DNA of 64,000 bases from positions 15,893,501-15,957,500 of the forward strand of contig NC_016131.3 in assembly GCF_000005505.3 (NCBI RefSeq), read 5' to 3'. Shown piece after piece: positions 22,985 to 35,396 of this stretch; the stretch's first letter is position 1; each line of letters starts with the position of its first letter. The translations under genes were made by a program, and so were the position numbers. The notes beneath the pieces are model-generated. The model saw only the letters and a list, made by a program, of their open reading frames with translations, ran no database searches and was not told the DNA's origin. The stretch comes from Brachypodium distachyon. Lineage: Eukaryota > Streptophyta > Magnoliopsida > Poales > Poaceae.

Positions 22985-23383
22985 GAAAAATATCCGGTGA
23001 AAACCAGCTCTACGGTGCAAACTGTGAAAACTGCATAAAAAAAGTTCAAAAAATTCTAAAAAAAATTACACGTGTTAGAGAAGTGATGTCTTATATATGT
23101 GTAAAATTTCAAGTTCAGACTCAATTGCGTTTGGTAGCAGCGAAAAAAACAAAATCAGCATGAATAGTGGGCCTTCAGTTTTGTTACTATTCATTTGCAT
23201 ATTTTTCTTTTTAATTTCTTTCAAATGCGCTTGATTTCAAACTTGAAATTTTGCACGTTTGTAGAGCATCACACCTTCGACATATGACATTTTTATAGGA
23301 TTTTTTAAAACTTTTATACATAATTTTTATGGAGTCACAGTTTGCATCGAAAAGAAGTTTTCACCGAATAAGCCGCCGTTCTT
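22985..23383. mobile_element. Foldback/MITE-like inverted repeat, about 400 bp
   Basis: Two imperfect arms of about 190 bp pair with each other: atccggtgaaaaccag with gttttcaccgaata, cggtgcaaactgtgaaa with cacagtttgcatcg, gtgtaaaatttcaagttcag with cttgaaattttgcacg, and tgaatagt with actattca at the centre. No coding capacity is seen. The superfamily is not clear to me. Confidence 0.65.
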
Positions 23384-23629
23384 CACCAAACCAAACACCA
23401 AACCAAACCAGAATATGATATGTCATCACTCTTCTCTCATTAACTAGGTTTCACATTTGTTAACTAATTGACATGTTTAAGATACAACTAGTATCGTTGC
23501 GTCCTAACTGTCTTTACATCCACACACGTTCCCTAGTTCAAAAATGATACAGTATGAGATTTTTGCGTGGTGCGCGTAGTATTACTATTCAGCTTTTTTT
23601 TTTAAGAACCATTACTATTCAGTAAGGAT

Positions 23630-23803
23630 ACATACAGTGCTACATGCGTGCTGTGGCGGTGGCGGGCCGTACAATGCCAACTTCACCATCCAGTGCACAG
23701 ACGGATCCAGACGCGGTGAAGTGTCGGGACCCATCGAAGTATGTGTCGTGGGATGGCCTGCACATGACGGAGGCGGGACGCTCGCTGGCCGATTATGTCT
23801 AGA
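23630..23803 (+). pseudogene. Relic of a GDSL esterase last exon
   Basis: The sequence is closely similar to the last exon of the GDSL gene at 22399..22628: it encodes [19 protein letters not shown] and then, after a frameshift near 23700, [14 protein letters not shown] and a TAG near 23801. No earlier exons are found. It is best explained as the remnant of a tandem duplicate, or of a duplicated 3' end. Confidence 0.8.
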
Positions 23804-23959
23804 CTAGATGCGGCAGCAACTGGGCACCTTCGTTTGGTCGAAACACGCATCGGTAGTACATATTAATTATTATCGAAATGCATTTAAAGCTTTTAAACAT
23901 AAATACATTTTTATTTGGCAAATTTGAGATAATTAATATGGATCGACGGAGTACAAGAC

Positions 23960-24150
23960 TTTTTTTAGAAACACAGTACATATGCAATCACTCACACACA
24001 CTCACGTACGCTCCCTATGACCGCACCGGCCGATCATCTTGAAATTAACGAAATCACCACAGGCGAATGCGAGCACACGTGCCAACTCTGTGACTTGACC
24101 CTCCGTGGGCTGGTTTCACCACAAGGAACCAATCACCTGAAATAGGCTCA
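23960..24150 (-). mobile_element. Degenerate tRNA-derived SINE-like repeat
   Basis: The layout, read from an A/T-rich tail through actcacacacactcacgtac and gatcatcttgaaattaacga to gtgggctggtttcaccacaa, resembles a repeat family common in pooid genomes with a degenerate tRNA-like head on the - strand. The identification is from memory of the repeat's layout. Confidence 0.4.
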
Positions 24151-24308
24151 GTTCGCAAAGAGAGTACATAACTGTGCAAGGCTTGGAGTGTTTTTATCTT
24201 GTGCGTATATATCTTTTGTACGTGTCGCATTGAAAACAATATTTAATGGATCTTTATTGTTTCGGATTTGTTGGTTTCTTAAGAAACTACAATATTGTTT
24301 TTTTCTAA

Positions 24309-24760
24309 GGCTGCTCATAGTGAGAGTAACTTTTGGTAACATAAGATGCCAATTAGGCATTTTAGTGACATGGCATGGTATTAATGAAAAAAGAGAGGGA
24401 GGTAGTAACTAGATATGTTACCATAACATCACACGAACCAAAGTAAGATGAGTCTATGTTACGAAATCCGGCGAATGCACGATCAAGGATGACACCGAGG
24501 CACGATATTTGTTAACGAGTTTCGGACAAAGCCTGCATCCCCGAGGCATGACTACGGGCGCTCCTCCCCCCATAATACTGCAACATCGGCCACCCTGGGC
24601 GCCGGCACAAGCCGCCGGCTCCCCTCTGTGAGCCTATTACTATATCTCAATAGTCTACAACCTAATAAATGATATAATGAATGACACCACATATACGTTA
24701 CTATCCACTATGGAGGTGGTAATTTATACTAACTCTATGTTACTCCCACTATGACCAGTC
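24309..24760. mobile_element. Tourist/Harbinger-like MITE with an internal insertion
   Basis: The inverted ends are ggctgctcatagtgagagta and, in reverse complement, gactggtcatagtgggagta. A TAA duplication flanks both sides (24306..24308 and 24761..24763), as in PIF/Harbinger MITEs. A GC-rich block at about 24458..24635 seems unrelated to the MITE body and may be a later insertion. Confidence 0.75.
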
Positions 24761-24897
24761 TAAGTGGACGGACGTGGTGAGGAATAGATGTTTTTCTTTT
24801 TGAGTGAGATCATAGCATGTTGATTTCTTTTAATCCCGCTGATTCATATTAATTGTAGCAAACATAGCATGTTGATTATTCCCCAAATTCTGTTTAG

Positions 24898-24981
24898 TAC
24901 CTCCGTTTCATAAAGATTGGCACGGTTTTGAGTTAGATCTACTTCAAAACCGCGTCAATCTTTTATGAAATGGAGGGAGTA
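24898..24981. mobile_element. Short Stowaway MITE
   Basis: About 84 bp including TA duplications. Ends are cctccgtttcataaagattg and aatcttttatgaaatggagg, a near-perfect hairpin. It lies about 250 bp upstream of the next gene. Confidence 0.85.
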
Positions 24982-25234
24982 GTAACAAGTAGTACTTTAT
25001 TTCTTTCGGGCTGGGCCGTAGCATGTTCACCGGGCCAAATTCTGCATAAAGCCCAGAGCTGCTTCGGGTCCGATGGTTAAAGTGCACGAGGGCCCGGCCG
25101 CCGCGTGGTCGTCTCGGGTGGACTCCTCGTCGTCTCTCCTGCGAGTTCCACACCAAATCGAACCGGCCGGAGCGGCGGCACCGAAGCCCTACCAACGCCG
25201 GCGGCGAGCGACGGCTGACTACTCGTAGTCTGCC

Positions 25235-28200
25235 ATGGACGAGCAGGAGTTCCGGCGCATGCTAGACCTCTTCCCCGTCGTCCGGTCCCGCGACTACTGC
25301 GTGCGTAACCCATCTCCTCCACCCCTATCTCTGTCTCTCTCCTTCTACCTGAGAGCACGCGGGCCAAAATCCATCTCCTTCCATCTATTGGCATTAGGTT
25401 CCCCTGAATTGGAGGGCAGAGAAATCGCGGGTTTCGCTGCTGCGCGATTTGCTGTGGGTCAAGTGGGTGGGCTGTTGATTGGACTTCCGCCGTAGGTTGG
25501 TTGGTGGAGTATGGCTCTGGATTTGGCATTTGGGTAATCTTACTGTAGGTTCTACAGAAACATGACTACATCAGGATAAACTTCTGAATTCTTCCATGCT
25601 GGTTGCGTGTGTAAGTAGCTGTGTAAAGGTAAAGATGTCGAATACGATAGCTTAATTCGAACAAACATCATCAGATCCATGAGCAAATTGTCAGAATGAT
25701 ATTGCTGTTGCTGCACTAAAGCAAATAAGAGAAGATGAAAAATCTATCCATATCCCCGCAAAGAGCCTAGATCAGAAAGAAGAAATGTATCCGTGGTTGC
25801 AGTGAGAGTATTAACAGAGCCCGCGTTAATAGCGAGAGCATTTGGAATGAAATAGAGGTGTCTTAGACCAAAAGGGCAACTCATCGACCAGTCTATTCAC
25901 CACTTTCTTCGCTTCTAAATTTTCCAGGTTAGGCCAGCTGGTCTCCTAAGTCCTAACACCTCAAAGCAAGTAGACCAATTTTGTTTCTGAGCCATGTGAT
26001 CGTGTCTCCAGTGCCACTTAAGTAAACAGGCTAATATTAGCACCTCAACGATGAGTTTTAGTACACAATTAGCAAGGTGTCGTGTCTCTCTTAAATGGCA
26101 TGTTTGCCATGCATGTTTTTCATGTTAGCCGAGTTATAGGGCTGTGGTTGAGAGACAATTAAATGGGGTCTACCCATGTATATAAATAGAAAATCGTATA
26201 TAAATAGAGAAGTGGGTGAACGGTAACAATGATTGCAGTCGTAATTAATTTGACATACAATCCTAAACATTCATGGTCAATGCTTAACTGCAAAATTAAC
26301 CAAAGTAAATATGGTCAGTGATAGCTTTCCTGTTTGAAGACCTTCTTGTGATCATGAACTGATGCAAACATTTCTTGCCAAATGTAGAAGCCTGAATCGG
26401 AATCATCAAGCAAAGGCACAACACAGCAAGCACGATCTCTGGTATGTTTGATGTCACTGACTGGTCATCTCTGTGCTGCCTGATCATGCTTCAAATTATT
26501 GCTAATGGAGCTATTGCTTGCAGCAGATAGAAGGGCCCAAAAAGGAGCCATCTGCTGCGGAAGGTATAAGCAATATTTTGTCTCCTTGTTATTATTATTA
26601 CTGATGTTACAACATATAACTGTTCTGGAACAACATCATTTGACATAATTATTTTAACAGCCGTACATCCCTGTCATATGAAGCTGTGAACCACATGGAC
26701 CGTTATTCGTCACCTCAGATAACTATCCCTAATTAGCTCTAGGTTTGTAGCTTGCGCCCCTAGCCCCTTGGCAGTATTCATGACTCCAGGTCTCTAATGC
26801 CTAATTGGCCCCAAGTCTTTAGCCTGCGCCCCAGTTGCTGTTGGCTTATTGTTTTGGTCTTTGTTCTTCCTCACACGAGTCTACCTTCATTGGAATTTCT
26901 TGCTATTAATGATCAATTTACTCACAACCTGTACAATGTCTCTTATTTTATTTTTAATATGTTAGAACAGTGCTTTTCACCTGGGACGCTTTGGATCACA
27001 TTTTCACCCAGATATGATACCTGGCATTGGGTGGTTTCTAGCAGGATTTGAACCCGGGTAGGTTGCCACCTGCTGGAACAGTCCGACTCATACTTGTTAT
27101 GAACCACGTCCTAGAGCAATTCAACTTTATATCTGGTTTTCTTTCCCTAGACTTTAAGAATTCAATTTCGTTTTCAATAAAACCAGTAGTATAATCAGTT
27201 AAGGCGATATAAAAAATCTGTGTTTTCAAAATTGCCAGCCAAACTATGTTGTGACCACACAGTCCTTTAAGTACCGCACTAGAACACAAATTCAAACTGC
27301 TCAAAACAAACTATTGTGCAGTTGAAGTTTTTTCTGGCTTTGAAGCTTATGCTTACTTGCGCTCACGGTCATAGAGATTAAAGGAAACTTGGGAAAGCCA
27401 TGGCAACAGTCAACAAATGGATTTCCTCCTCCAATGTATTTGACATGGTGGGCAATGTGCAGTTTTAATAGCTAGTCATCTGTGCGGTCGTAACAAGAGA
27501 TGAAAAACGGGAGATGACATTGAATTGAAATGTGTTTTCCCCGTGCCGTGACAAGAGATAAGTACTGCTCTTGTGCGGTGGCTCGATGATTTGTTTTCTT
27601 CCAATATGACTAGCCCATTGGTTATGAGGTACTTCGCATCGGGTTGACACAGATGGTGGATAGAGGGAAACGGCAACCTTGGTATTGTAGTACTAACAGT
27701 AGAGGATGTTTTCGATGTGTTTACTTCTTATGCTGCTCTCTATGGGGCAGCAGGGAATAGACTCGGTTATTTTTGGAGAATAGACTCAGTTATCTGCTAA
27801 GATGCCATAACATACCAAGATATTAATGATGAATTCTATTGAATGTTCGACAGATCTATTCCTGCGGAAATTGAAGCTGGCTGCTGAGAAAAAGGTACTC
27901 TTTTCTTTTCTTTTTATACCAGGAAGCTAGCAACTCAGTAGAAAGCTGAAATATTTTGAAAAGCAGTGCATAGCGTTGGGGATTTATGCAGTCATTTATA
28001 TCTGTTAATAGATTGTTGGGGATGAATTAAAGTACTTTCATGGATGCAACAAAGATGTCAAAACATGCCATTGTCTGGTTTGGGAATTCATAGATGTGCA
28101 AATTTAGCCAAATAATTGTGAGCTGGCTAGAATGTTTGGCCACTGTTGGGAATTTGGATTACCTTTTGAAGTTGATAATAGCATTACTGCACCTATATTT

Positions 28201-28527
28201 ACTATAAAGTTGTTTGTGGGGTTGTGGATAAGTGGATGTACCAAACGGTGCACTTGATTACCCTGGCTCATATTTTCTGTTTGCTTAAACTAAACTGCGT
28301 CATTGTTCTCCATGCCAGGTTGGAGCAACAAAGGCGGAATTGTTCTGCAAGACATTTGAAGAAGCTCATGAGAAACTTGTATTGACTCTGTCCTTTCCAC
28401 GAATCTACTTGGTAACAGCATCCTACTTTTTTCAGAAGATCTTACAGGATCATTCCGCTTGCTGCAGGTCTACAAAGAACTGAATCTTGATGCTGCTCAA
28501 AGGTTCCTGGATGCCTACAAGAGCTGA
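25235..28527 (+). CDS. Small conserved plant protein of unknown function
   Basis: Five exons are inferred: 25235..25300, 26524..26563, 27854..27894, 28319..28378 and 28468..28527. All junctions are GT-AG and keep one frame, giving 88 residues. The N-terminus reads MDEQEFRRMLDLFPVVRSRD and the C-terminus has KTFEEAHEKLVYKELNLDAA and ends FLDAYKS. The protein is charged and helical, without a signal peptide or membrane segment. I recall similar small plant proteins with this start and end but no assigned function. Homologues may have a longer acidic exon after the first, so an exon may be missed in the 1.2-kb intron 1. Confidence 0.55.
26990..27115 (-). mobile_element. tRNA-derived SINE-like fragment in intron 1
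   Basis: On the - strand it has a box B-like ggttcaaatcc preceded by tacccg, with a tRNA-like spacing to an upstream gtggttcataacaagtatga. It lies in intron 1 of the small gene. No clear target duplication is seen. Confidence 0.35.
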
Positions 28528-29269
28528 TGATGAACCATCGCCAGATGCTGCTCAGAAATCTGCAAGTGCTGTTTTTTTAAATGTAAACTGCTAACGATGT
28601 CAATATTTTTTATGTTGCATTTTGTGGCTCCATTTTCTGTGAAGGCGAGTGAGGATTAGCTACACTCAGATGTACGCTGTACGCCTGTACCGTGCCGTCC
28701 TTCCAGACATACATACATGAGAAATCAGATGCATTTTTCTGGTAATTAATTACAGTTCGCGGGTTTCTCCTGGAGTGTGTGCAATTCAAATCAAGCGGAG
28801 ATGAGGCAGTATATTCTCTTTATCTTATCTGAGCTGCTTGATTTTCTGGGAATTGCTGGCTTCACTAAGGAGCAGAAGAACCATACCCCATATCTGCGGA
28901 AGGGATTCTACCTTCTTTGGGGTTGGGATATGTTCAATTCCATGTTGTCTACTGACCCAAATCTCTTGAGAGTGCGAACCAAAATAAACCCTAAAGATGG
29001 AGTATACATCGGATCCAGATATCTAACGAAGTAAGAAACATACATGCGCGCAGCCAGCAAAAAGGAAAAATATGGGCAGCAATTTAGCCGAGACAAGTTC
29101 ACCAAATAGCATCACGACAAAGAGTTGCAACAATTATATCAAGTTCATGATGTTCCTCTGAGCAAAAATCTAACGACACCATAAAACGGAGTCCTATTTC
29201 AAAGCTTATCCGATAGCATCGAAACTCTTGACATCTTGTCTTGCAGTGATGACTTCCCGGTGACCCAAA
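28528..29269. other. Spacer between convergent genes
   Basis: It holds the 3' ends of the small + strand gene and of CPN10. An open frame at 28777..29034 has no recognisable domain, and I do not treat it as a gene. Confidence 0.4.
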
Positions 29270-30857
29270 TCACTCATGGAGGGTACCCAGTATGTCATTC
29301 TCTCTGAAGAGGAGGTACCTGAAATTCATCGAAGGAGACAGTTAGAGCACCTGAGTTAGTAAACAAAAATGTAAGAGCAACCATATCAACCTACCAAACC
29401 CGTGTCATCAAAATCATGGGTGAATAAAAAAAATGCTATGTTGTCACCCAAATAGTTAGAACGAAATGTTATATCTAGTAACAACGAAGTGAGATAGTGG
29501 AAGGCAGTTAACATAGTAACATCTATCACACATACTTGTTTTTAGGAATAGGCAAAGTGAGATCGCTAGAGCACTCGAATTAGTAAAGAAGAGAGTAACC
29601 AAATCATATCAGCCCGTCAAACCTAGTGTGATCAAAATCATGGATGAATTAAAGAAACACAACATACCATGTTCTCACACAAAAAGTTGGAACAAAATGT
29701 TATATCTAGTAACAGAGTGCATGTTAAAGACTGCTACGAAACATAGGAACATACATATCACACATACTTGTTAGTGATACAATTACTAGTACAAAATGGG
29801 GATAAGACTGTCTGGTCTAGTAAAATAGAGCAGGTGAAAGCAGCATCAGAAATGAAGCATATCAGGTGATACAGTTAATGATACTACCATTTAACACAAG
29901 TACCAGATGTGGTGTCCCACCTATTTCCTATGACTGAAACAATGAAATGTTGAACAGATATGAAAACACTGGCTTCTATGAGTAACAGAAACATTGACTA
30001 GGATTCTGAATTAAGGTGAACAGTTCTGTATCATCAAAGCGCCAAGGATAGAATGCACAACATTTACAGCAACAAAGCAATGTAATGGTGAAATGCATCG
30101 ACGTACTCTTTCTCAGCACCAAGCTTGACTTCAAGTCCTCCATACTCAGGCAGGAGAACATGGTCACCTTCCTTGAAACCAACAGGGATCAGCTTGCCAT
30201 CCTTATCGCGGTCACCAGGCCCAACAGCCACGACTTTGCCAGAGTTCAGCTAGATCCACAGGAACATTCTCAAGTCATGGGCTGATTCAAATTTCAAAAT
30301 ATGAAGACAACCCTGATCTACTGATGATTCCTATTCTCAAATATAATGTGGCATCATTCGGCAGCGCCAATAGGACTAAGAGAGACAATTACAGACTTCA
30401 CAGTACAACTACACCTAGCAATCAGTACAGATAATACTAGTAAAAATCAATTCTTTGTAGAAGAACTTTGCCCAATCAAATTCTAATTGCTGAAGTTTGA
30501 CCATTCTAGCTACCAGTACACACCCCAATCTGAAGTAATTCCACCAGTAAGAACAGTTGGCAATCTAGAACATAAATGGGCAATCGAAATCATTCTGACC
30601 TAACCACTTTGATCCCACCATCAGAAGACAAAGATCCAATCACTCCTCACACATGGTCCATCCACACACACAGGAGCAACGAAAATACTAGAAGGCCAGA
30701 TGCAGCAGCACCAAGACGGGGAAGGGGGGAAGCGGCGGAGTGGTACCTGCTTGGAGGTCTCAGGGAGGAGGATGCCGCCGGCGCTCTTCTTGGGCTGCAG
30801 CACCTTCTCCACCAGCACCCGGTTGAACGACGGGATCAGACGCTTCATCGCCGCCAT
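29270..30857 (-). CDS. CPN10: 10-kDa chaperonin, mitochondrial type
   Basis: Three exons on the - strand: 30747..30857, 30107..30249 and 29270..29318, joined by GT-AG introns into 100 residues. It is the co-chaperonin (GroES family) that caps the Cpn60 ring and helps protein folding, in mitochondria for this short form. Visible family motifs are LIPSFNRVLVEK, the mobile loop KKSAGGILLPETSKQ, VVAVGPGDRD, VLLPEYGG and the C-terminal YLLFRENDILGTLHE. A plastid Cpn20 would be twice as long with a transit peptide. The ATG at 30857 is chosen because the upstream ATG in the same frame would add a basic stretch not usual for the family. It shares a divergent promoter with the methyltransferase gene. 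Confidence 0.93.
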
Positions 30858-31268
30858 CGCCTCACACCCACTCTCTCGCCTCCTCTTCTTCTTCTTGGCA
30901 AACAAGCAAAGCGAGAACTTCTACACTCTTCGCTTTCGCCCTCCGCTGGGGGTGGGGTTTAGGGTTTTAAGGGGAGACCCGAACCGCGGAGGCGAGGAAA
31001 TGACCGTATTGCCCCTGCCAGCCCTAGAAACTTCCGACTAATGAGCCTGGGCCGGGTTCCCAGATGCTTACATTTCGGCCTGGTATAGGTCCATTTCTAC
31101 ATTTCGGCCTGGACTAATGGCCCAAGTGTTATGAAAACTTCGGCCTGGTATAGGCCCATTTCTGCAGGCTTAAGCTAAGCCCATGAGGTCGCGCCGCCGC
31201 CGCGAGCTCCATTTCAATTTTTCCAAGCTGCAGTTGCGGTTGCCGGCGGCGAGGGGAGGTTTTGGGAG
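30858..31268. promoter_or_regulatory. Divergent promoter between CPN10 and the METTL21-like gene
   Basis: Only 411 bp separate the two start codons. Several TGGGCC/T site II-type motifs are present at 31048..31053, 31119..31124, 31153..31158 and 31178..31183. Such motifs are typical of plant promoters for mitochondrial and translation genes. A repeated block, ttcggcctggtatagg plus ccatttct, occurs at about 31074 and 31139. Confidence 0.6.
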
Positions 31269-34200
31269 ATGGCGGACGGCGGCGGCGGCGGCCCTAGAGA
31301 GAGGGGGAAGGAGGAGGAGGAGGAAGACGACGTCGTCTGTCTGGATCCGTCCTTCTTCGTCGACCGCAGGTTGATGTTGATGGGTTTGCTCTTCGCCCTA
31401 GTCCCCGGTTACTCTCTGATTTCCGTGCTGCGTCAGACTTGCTGGTGAGCTGAGCTGACCTGAAATTTTGCGTCGATTTGGGCAGCTACGAGATGACGAC
31501 CTTCACCTACGGCTCCCAAGTGCTCCAACTCCTCTGCCTCCGCGCCGCCTCCAGTTAGTGCCCTACACTACGTTTGCTCCTTGGTTTTTCTTTCTCTCTA
31601 AGCAGAGCTGTCTAGTTATTGTGTTTCTGTGGAGATGGATTAGTTAAGCTTTTTTTTGCAATGATGGATGAGTGGTAATGCAGTATCGATTTGAGTGGTT
31701 TATGACTAATATTGACACAAAATAAATTTAGGCAAATTGTGGATGCCCAAAAAGTGTGATGAACTGATGAACAAAACACCACCACAATGTGGCAAGATTT
31801 GGTCAAAAAAAGAAGCAGCCCTATGACATGCACACCATATGGCCAAGCAAGTTTGGCAAACACAAGTCAGTCAATAAAATCGAACACATGCCTAAGGTGT
31901 TGTGGCACGCAGCCTACAAACCAAACAGCCCCAGTTAGCTCTGTGTAACATCTAATTGGAGCTGGAACTAGTGTTGAGGTTTTCTTAGTTGAACATAATA
32001 CTTGGAGCTGGAGCAGAAGTGGGAATGGTTGGTTCAACATGATGCTGCTCGAGACGGTTACCGCTTTCGTGTCAATAATAGCAAGGCTGTACTTATATTC
32101 GATCCAGCAGCACTTGAGTAGTAGCTGTACTGCTATAGTGCTCATATTGAGTTCTTCTGTGTGTTGTTTCATTTGCTGAATGAATTGTATGCCTCTTGTG
32201 TTGGCAGCTTGTCTGCTTGTTTAATTAATGTGGCGTTGATCACAAATTATTAACGTAATAACATATGTATTAAAAGATAAATGGCTTGTCTGGTTGTGCA
32301 GTTACTCGTCCAACTGAGTTCAAATGTTAAATGTGCCAAACATGGAAGTATCAAATATGCATGTGACATTTTGTTTGTGCATTTTCTTCTTGTCTGTATA
32401 CATAGTGGAGTTGGGTTTTCATCACAACAGTCATGTGGCTTTAGGACTTAGGACCACATTACCTTGTCTTGTTTGGGGATCCTTCCACTCAGACAATGCC
32501 ATTCTAGTGCATGTGAATTTCAAAAGGCCCACGTTGCACGTGATAAAACTAATGAAGGGTCACATTCATATTATTGTCACTAAGCGAGGCCATTTTTATG
32601 TCTTCGTCATGCGTTTTGTGTGTACTTTCGCAGCCAGACGTATATACAGCTTTGCTTAACAAACAAACCTCGTTTAAAAGGTCACAGTTCTGTTCACCAA
32701 TCCAAAAAGTTAGACCTGACCTTTTTTTACTCAAGTTAGACCTGACCATGATGTAATTAAGTTCCATCGCATCTGCTTAATGAGCGATATGGATTGTCTT
32801 ATTTAAGCCTCCTGGTTAGTACACTAGCTCAGTAGCTTGTCTGGGTGGATTTAGGTATATGCATGAATGGCACCACCTCATTGTCTAGAATGCCAAACAT
32901 TTGCTATTTCTTTATCATGCCATCACGACAGCACTAACAAACATTCTAATGATTGGTGCAGCTGATTATGATCTTACTGGACAGTTGGTATGGCCTGGTG
33001 CTGTTCTGATGAACACTTACCTATCTGAACACCCTGAGACTGTGAAGGGATGTTCAATAATTGAGTTAGGATCTGGGATTGGTGAGAATTCTCCATCATG
33101 TTCACTTCAGTTTGCAATCTTACAAAAGCTGACAACTCTGTGCCTTGCTAGGCATTACCGGCATATTGTGCAGCCGTTTCTGCAAAGAGGTGGTCTTGAC
33201 TGATCACAATGATGAAGTTCTAGAGGCAAGGTTCAAACCTTCAGAATATCTTTCACGCAGTTTAGCATCTTATAGGAGAGTTTTGAGACTTCCAAGTCAT
33301 TTTAAGATATCGAGCTACTACTTTTGGCAATTTCTTTATGTAGATATTGCATTGGCTTTATGACATAAAGATGAACAATTTGAATCTATATGGTTACAAT
33401 CATCCAGTGTACGCTATATCTTCTAATGCTAGAACTAGAAATTGATGCCGTTAATCATAAATGATATAGGCATTGCACATGTTATACTTGCCTCTTTCCT
33501 TGGATATAACTATTACATCTCTTGAATGTTTTCACAGATCATAAAGAAAAATGTAGAGGTGCAGTCATGTTCTGAGAATGCGGATGCAGGTTACCACTTT
33601 GTAACTTTCAGATTACTATTCTGTCCCATTTCTCTGACATTCATTGAAATATATCTATCCAGCAATTGCATCTAAAGTTCTAAACTGATACTTTTCTTGC
33701 AGTGCTGACAGCTGAGAAGCTCGAGTGGGGAAATTATGATCATATAAACAATATCATTGAAAAACATCCTAGTGGATTTGATCTCATTCTTGGAGCTGAT
33801 ATCTATATCCTTCTAACCTTTTCTACTCCCCTGTGGTTATTTCCGATTCCGATCCTTTATCTTTCTATTCCTTATGCTATATATCAATATACATTGCGTT
33901 TCGTGGACCTTGACTCGCAGAAAGCTTCCAGCAATCTAGCATTCCCTATCTCTTTGATACTGTAGAGAAGCTTCTTCGTATGCAGGCCGGTAAATGTAGA
34001 TTCATATTGGCTTATGTATCACGAGCTAAAGTGTATGTATTTTCTCAACTCATTATCTTCCCGCCCAAGACATATTTGAGTTTTTGAATGTTTTCCGATA
34101 AAAAGTGCATATAAATGATGTTCATCACGTGTTCCATGTTAGGCAAGCCAACATAATGCAAGACATATTTTACTACTGTTTTGAAAATGCTTTCTGATAA

Positions 34201-35396
34201 AAGGTGCAGATGAATGATGTTCGTCATCTTTTCCATGTTAGTCAGGCCAATTTAATGCGTTTGTGCCAATTGCAATCAGAAATAACTGACCTTACAGTTG
34301 ATTATTATGTTACATTTGCATTTTAGTTCTTGTTCTCCTTGATTAATTCATCAAGAATACAGACTCGCTCTACTCAGTTCATCAAGATACCTATTGGCCA
34401 ATTTGTATGAGCTTGGGTTCACTATGTGCCTATGTGCCAATGTCAGCGACATGTCATTTTGAACATCTTTGCATAAAAGGTAGCTGAGGTACTCATGAGT
34501 AGAGCTGCTCATGAATACATCATCAACCAAACTAAGTAGAAGTAGTTCAATAGCTCCAAATAACCAAACATTACATAGGTAATAAACCTAGGTCTGTTCA
34601 TATGTGGTTCCAGCTGGAACCGTGGAAACCAGCTGGGAGCAGGCCATTTCAATCTCCTTCACAAATTGAAAACCCACAGGTGTTGCAGTACAAAAAAATG
34701 AATAGCTGGTTAGCATCGTTTGGATCCAAACTGTTTTCTAACACCCCTAAATAATCCATTGTTCATATATCCAAATTCCACACATTATGTTACTGTACTA
34801 ATATAGTGTGTACTTGAAGACAAGAGAGTTGCTGAAAAACTTATTTGGGATGCCATATGATCATGTAGAGCTACAGAACTTCTACCAATTTACAGACAAG
34901 CAAAGTGTCATGTAGAGCTACAGAACTTGTTTCAGAGAATCTATCGCTTGTTGAATATACACTGCACCTGCTAGTTCATATTCCTTGTGCTGTTGTGCAA
35001 ATGGAATATACATGCTGGCTTGCAGTCGTTTAGATTATCCTCCTTCGTACTTTATTGAGATTTTTGTGAGCTTGTCATAACTCACGCCAGTGAGATCCGC
35101 GAGCAACCCCAGCTCTTGAGAAGCACGCTTATGTTTTTCTGATTTTTATCTGCTGTTTGTGTTCTAATATTCTCTTTGTGTTCTATTTTTAACTGTGGTT
35201 CCAGTATGAATATACCATTTAAAAATGAAATTGCATATTCTCTTAACCAAGAGACTTCTCTTCTTGATTGACCAGCATGGATGCACTACTACCCAAGGAA
35301 GCTGAAAAACGTGGAATGCTTGTTGAAGAAGTGGACGGGACAAGAACAACCATCTCAAATCTCGAAGGTGTCATATTCAACATCACCATCAAATGA
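31269..35396 (+). CDS. METTL21-like protein N-lysine methyltransferase
   Basis: Eight exons are inferred: 31269..31369, 31486..31553, 32962..33081, 33152..33225, 33538..33589, 33703..33804, 33915..34032 and 35276..35396, giving 251 residues in one frame. The fold is a class I SAM-dependent methyltransferase of the Methyltransf_16 family. Motif I is SIIELGSGIGITG (about residues 88-100), followed by VVLTDHND. The acidic post-motif is DLILGADI and a downstream block is CRFILAYVSRAK. The N-terminus is Gly- then Glu-rich. Relatives methylate lysines on chaperones and elongation factors; the substrate is unknown here. The junction after exon 4 uses a GC donor (gag/gcaagg). The one after exon 6 looks like a U12 AT-AC intron (atatcctt ... 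ttgac). Confidence 0.85.
34069..34258. repeat. Diverged direct duplication in intron 7 of the methyltransferase gene
   Basis: Two copies at a spacing of about 93 bp share gacatattt, gataaaa-gtgca and atgatgttc-tca, and both end in gttccatgttag-like sequence. Confidence 0.65.

Noticed and set aside
28777..29034. 85-codon open frame downstream of the small gene
   Set aside because: No domain or splice support was found, and it lies between two convergent 3' ends.
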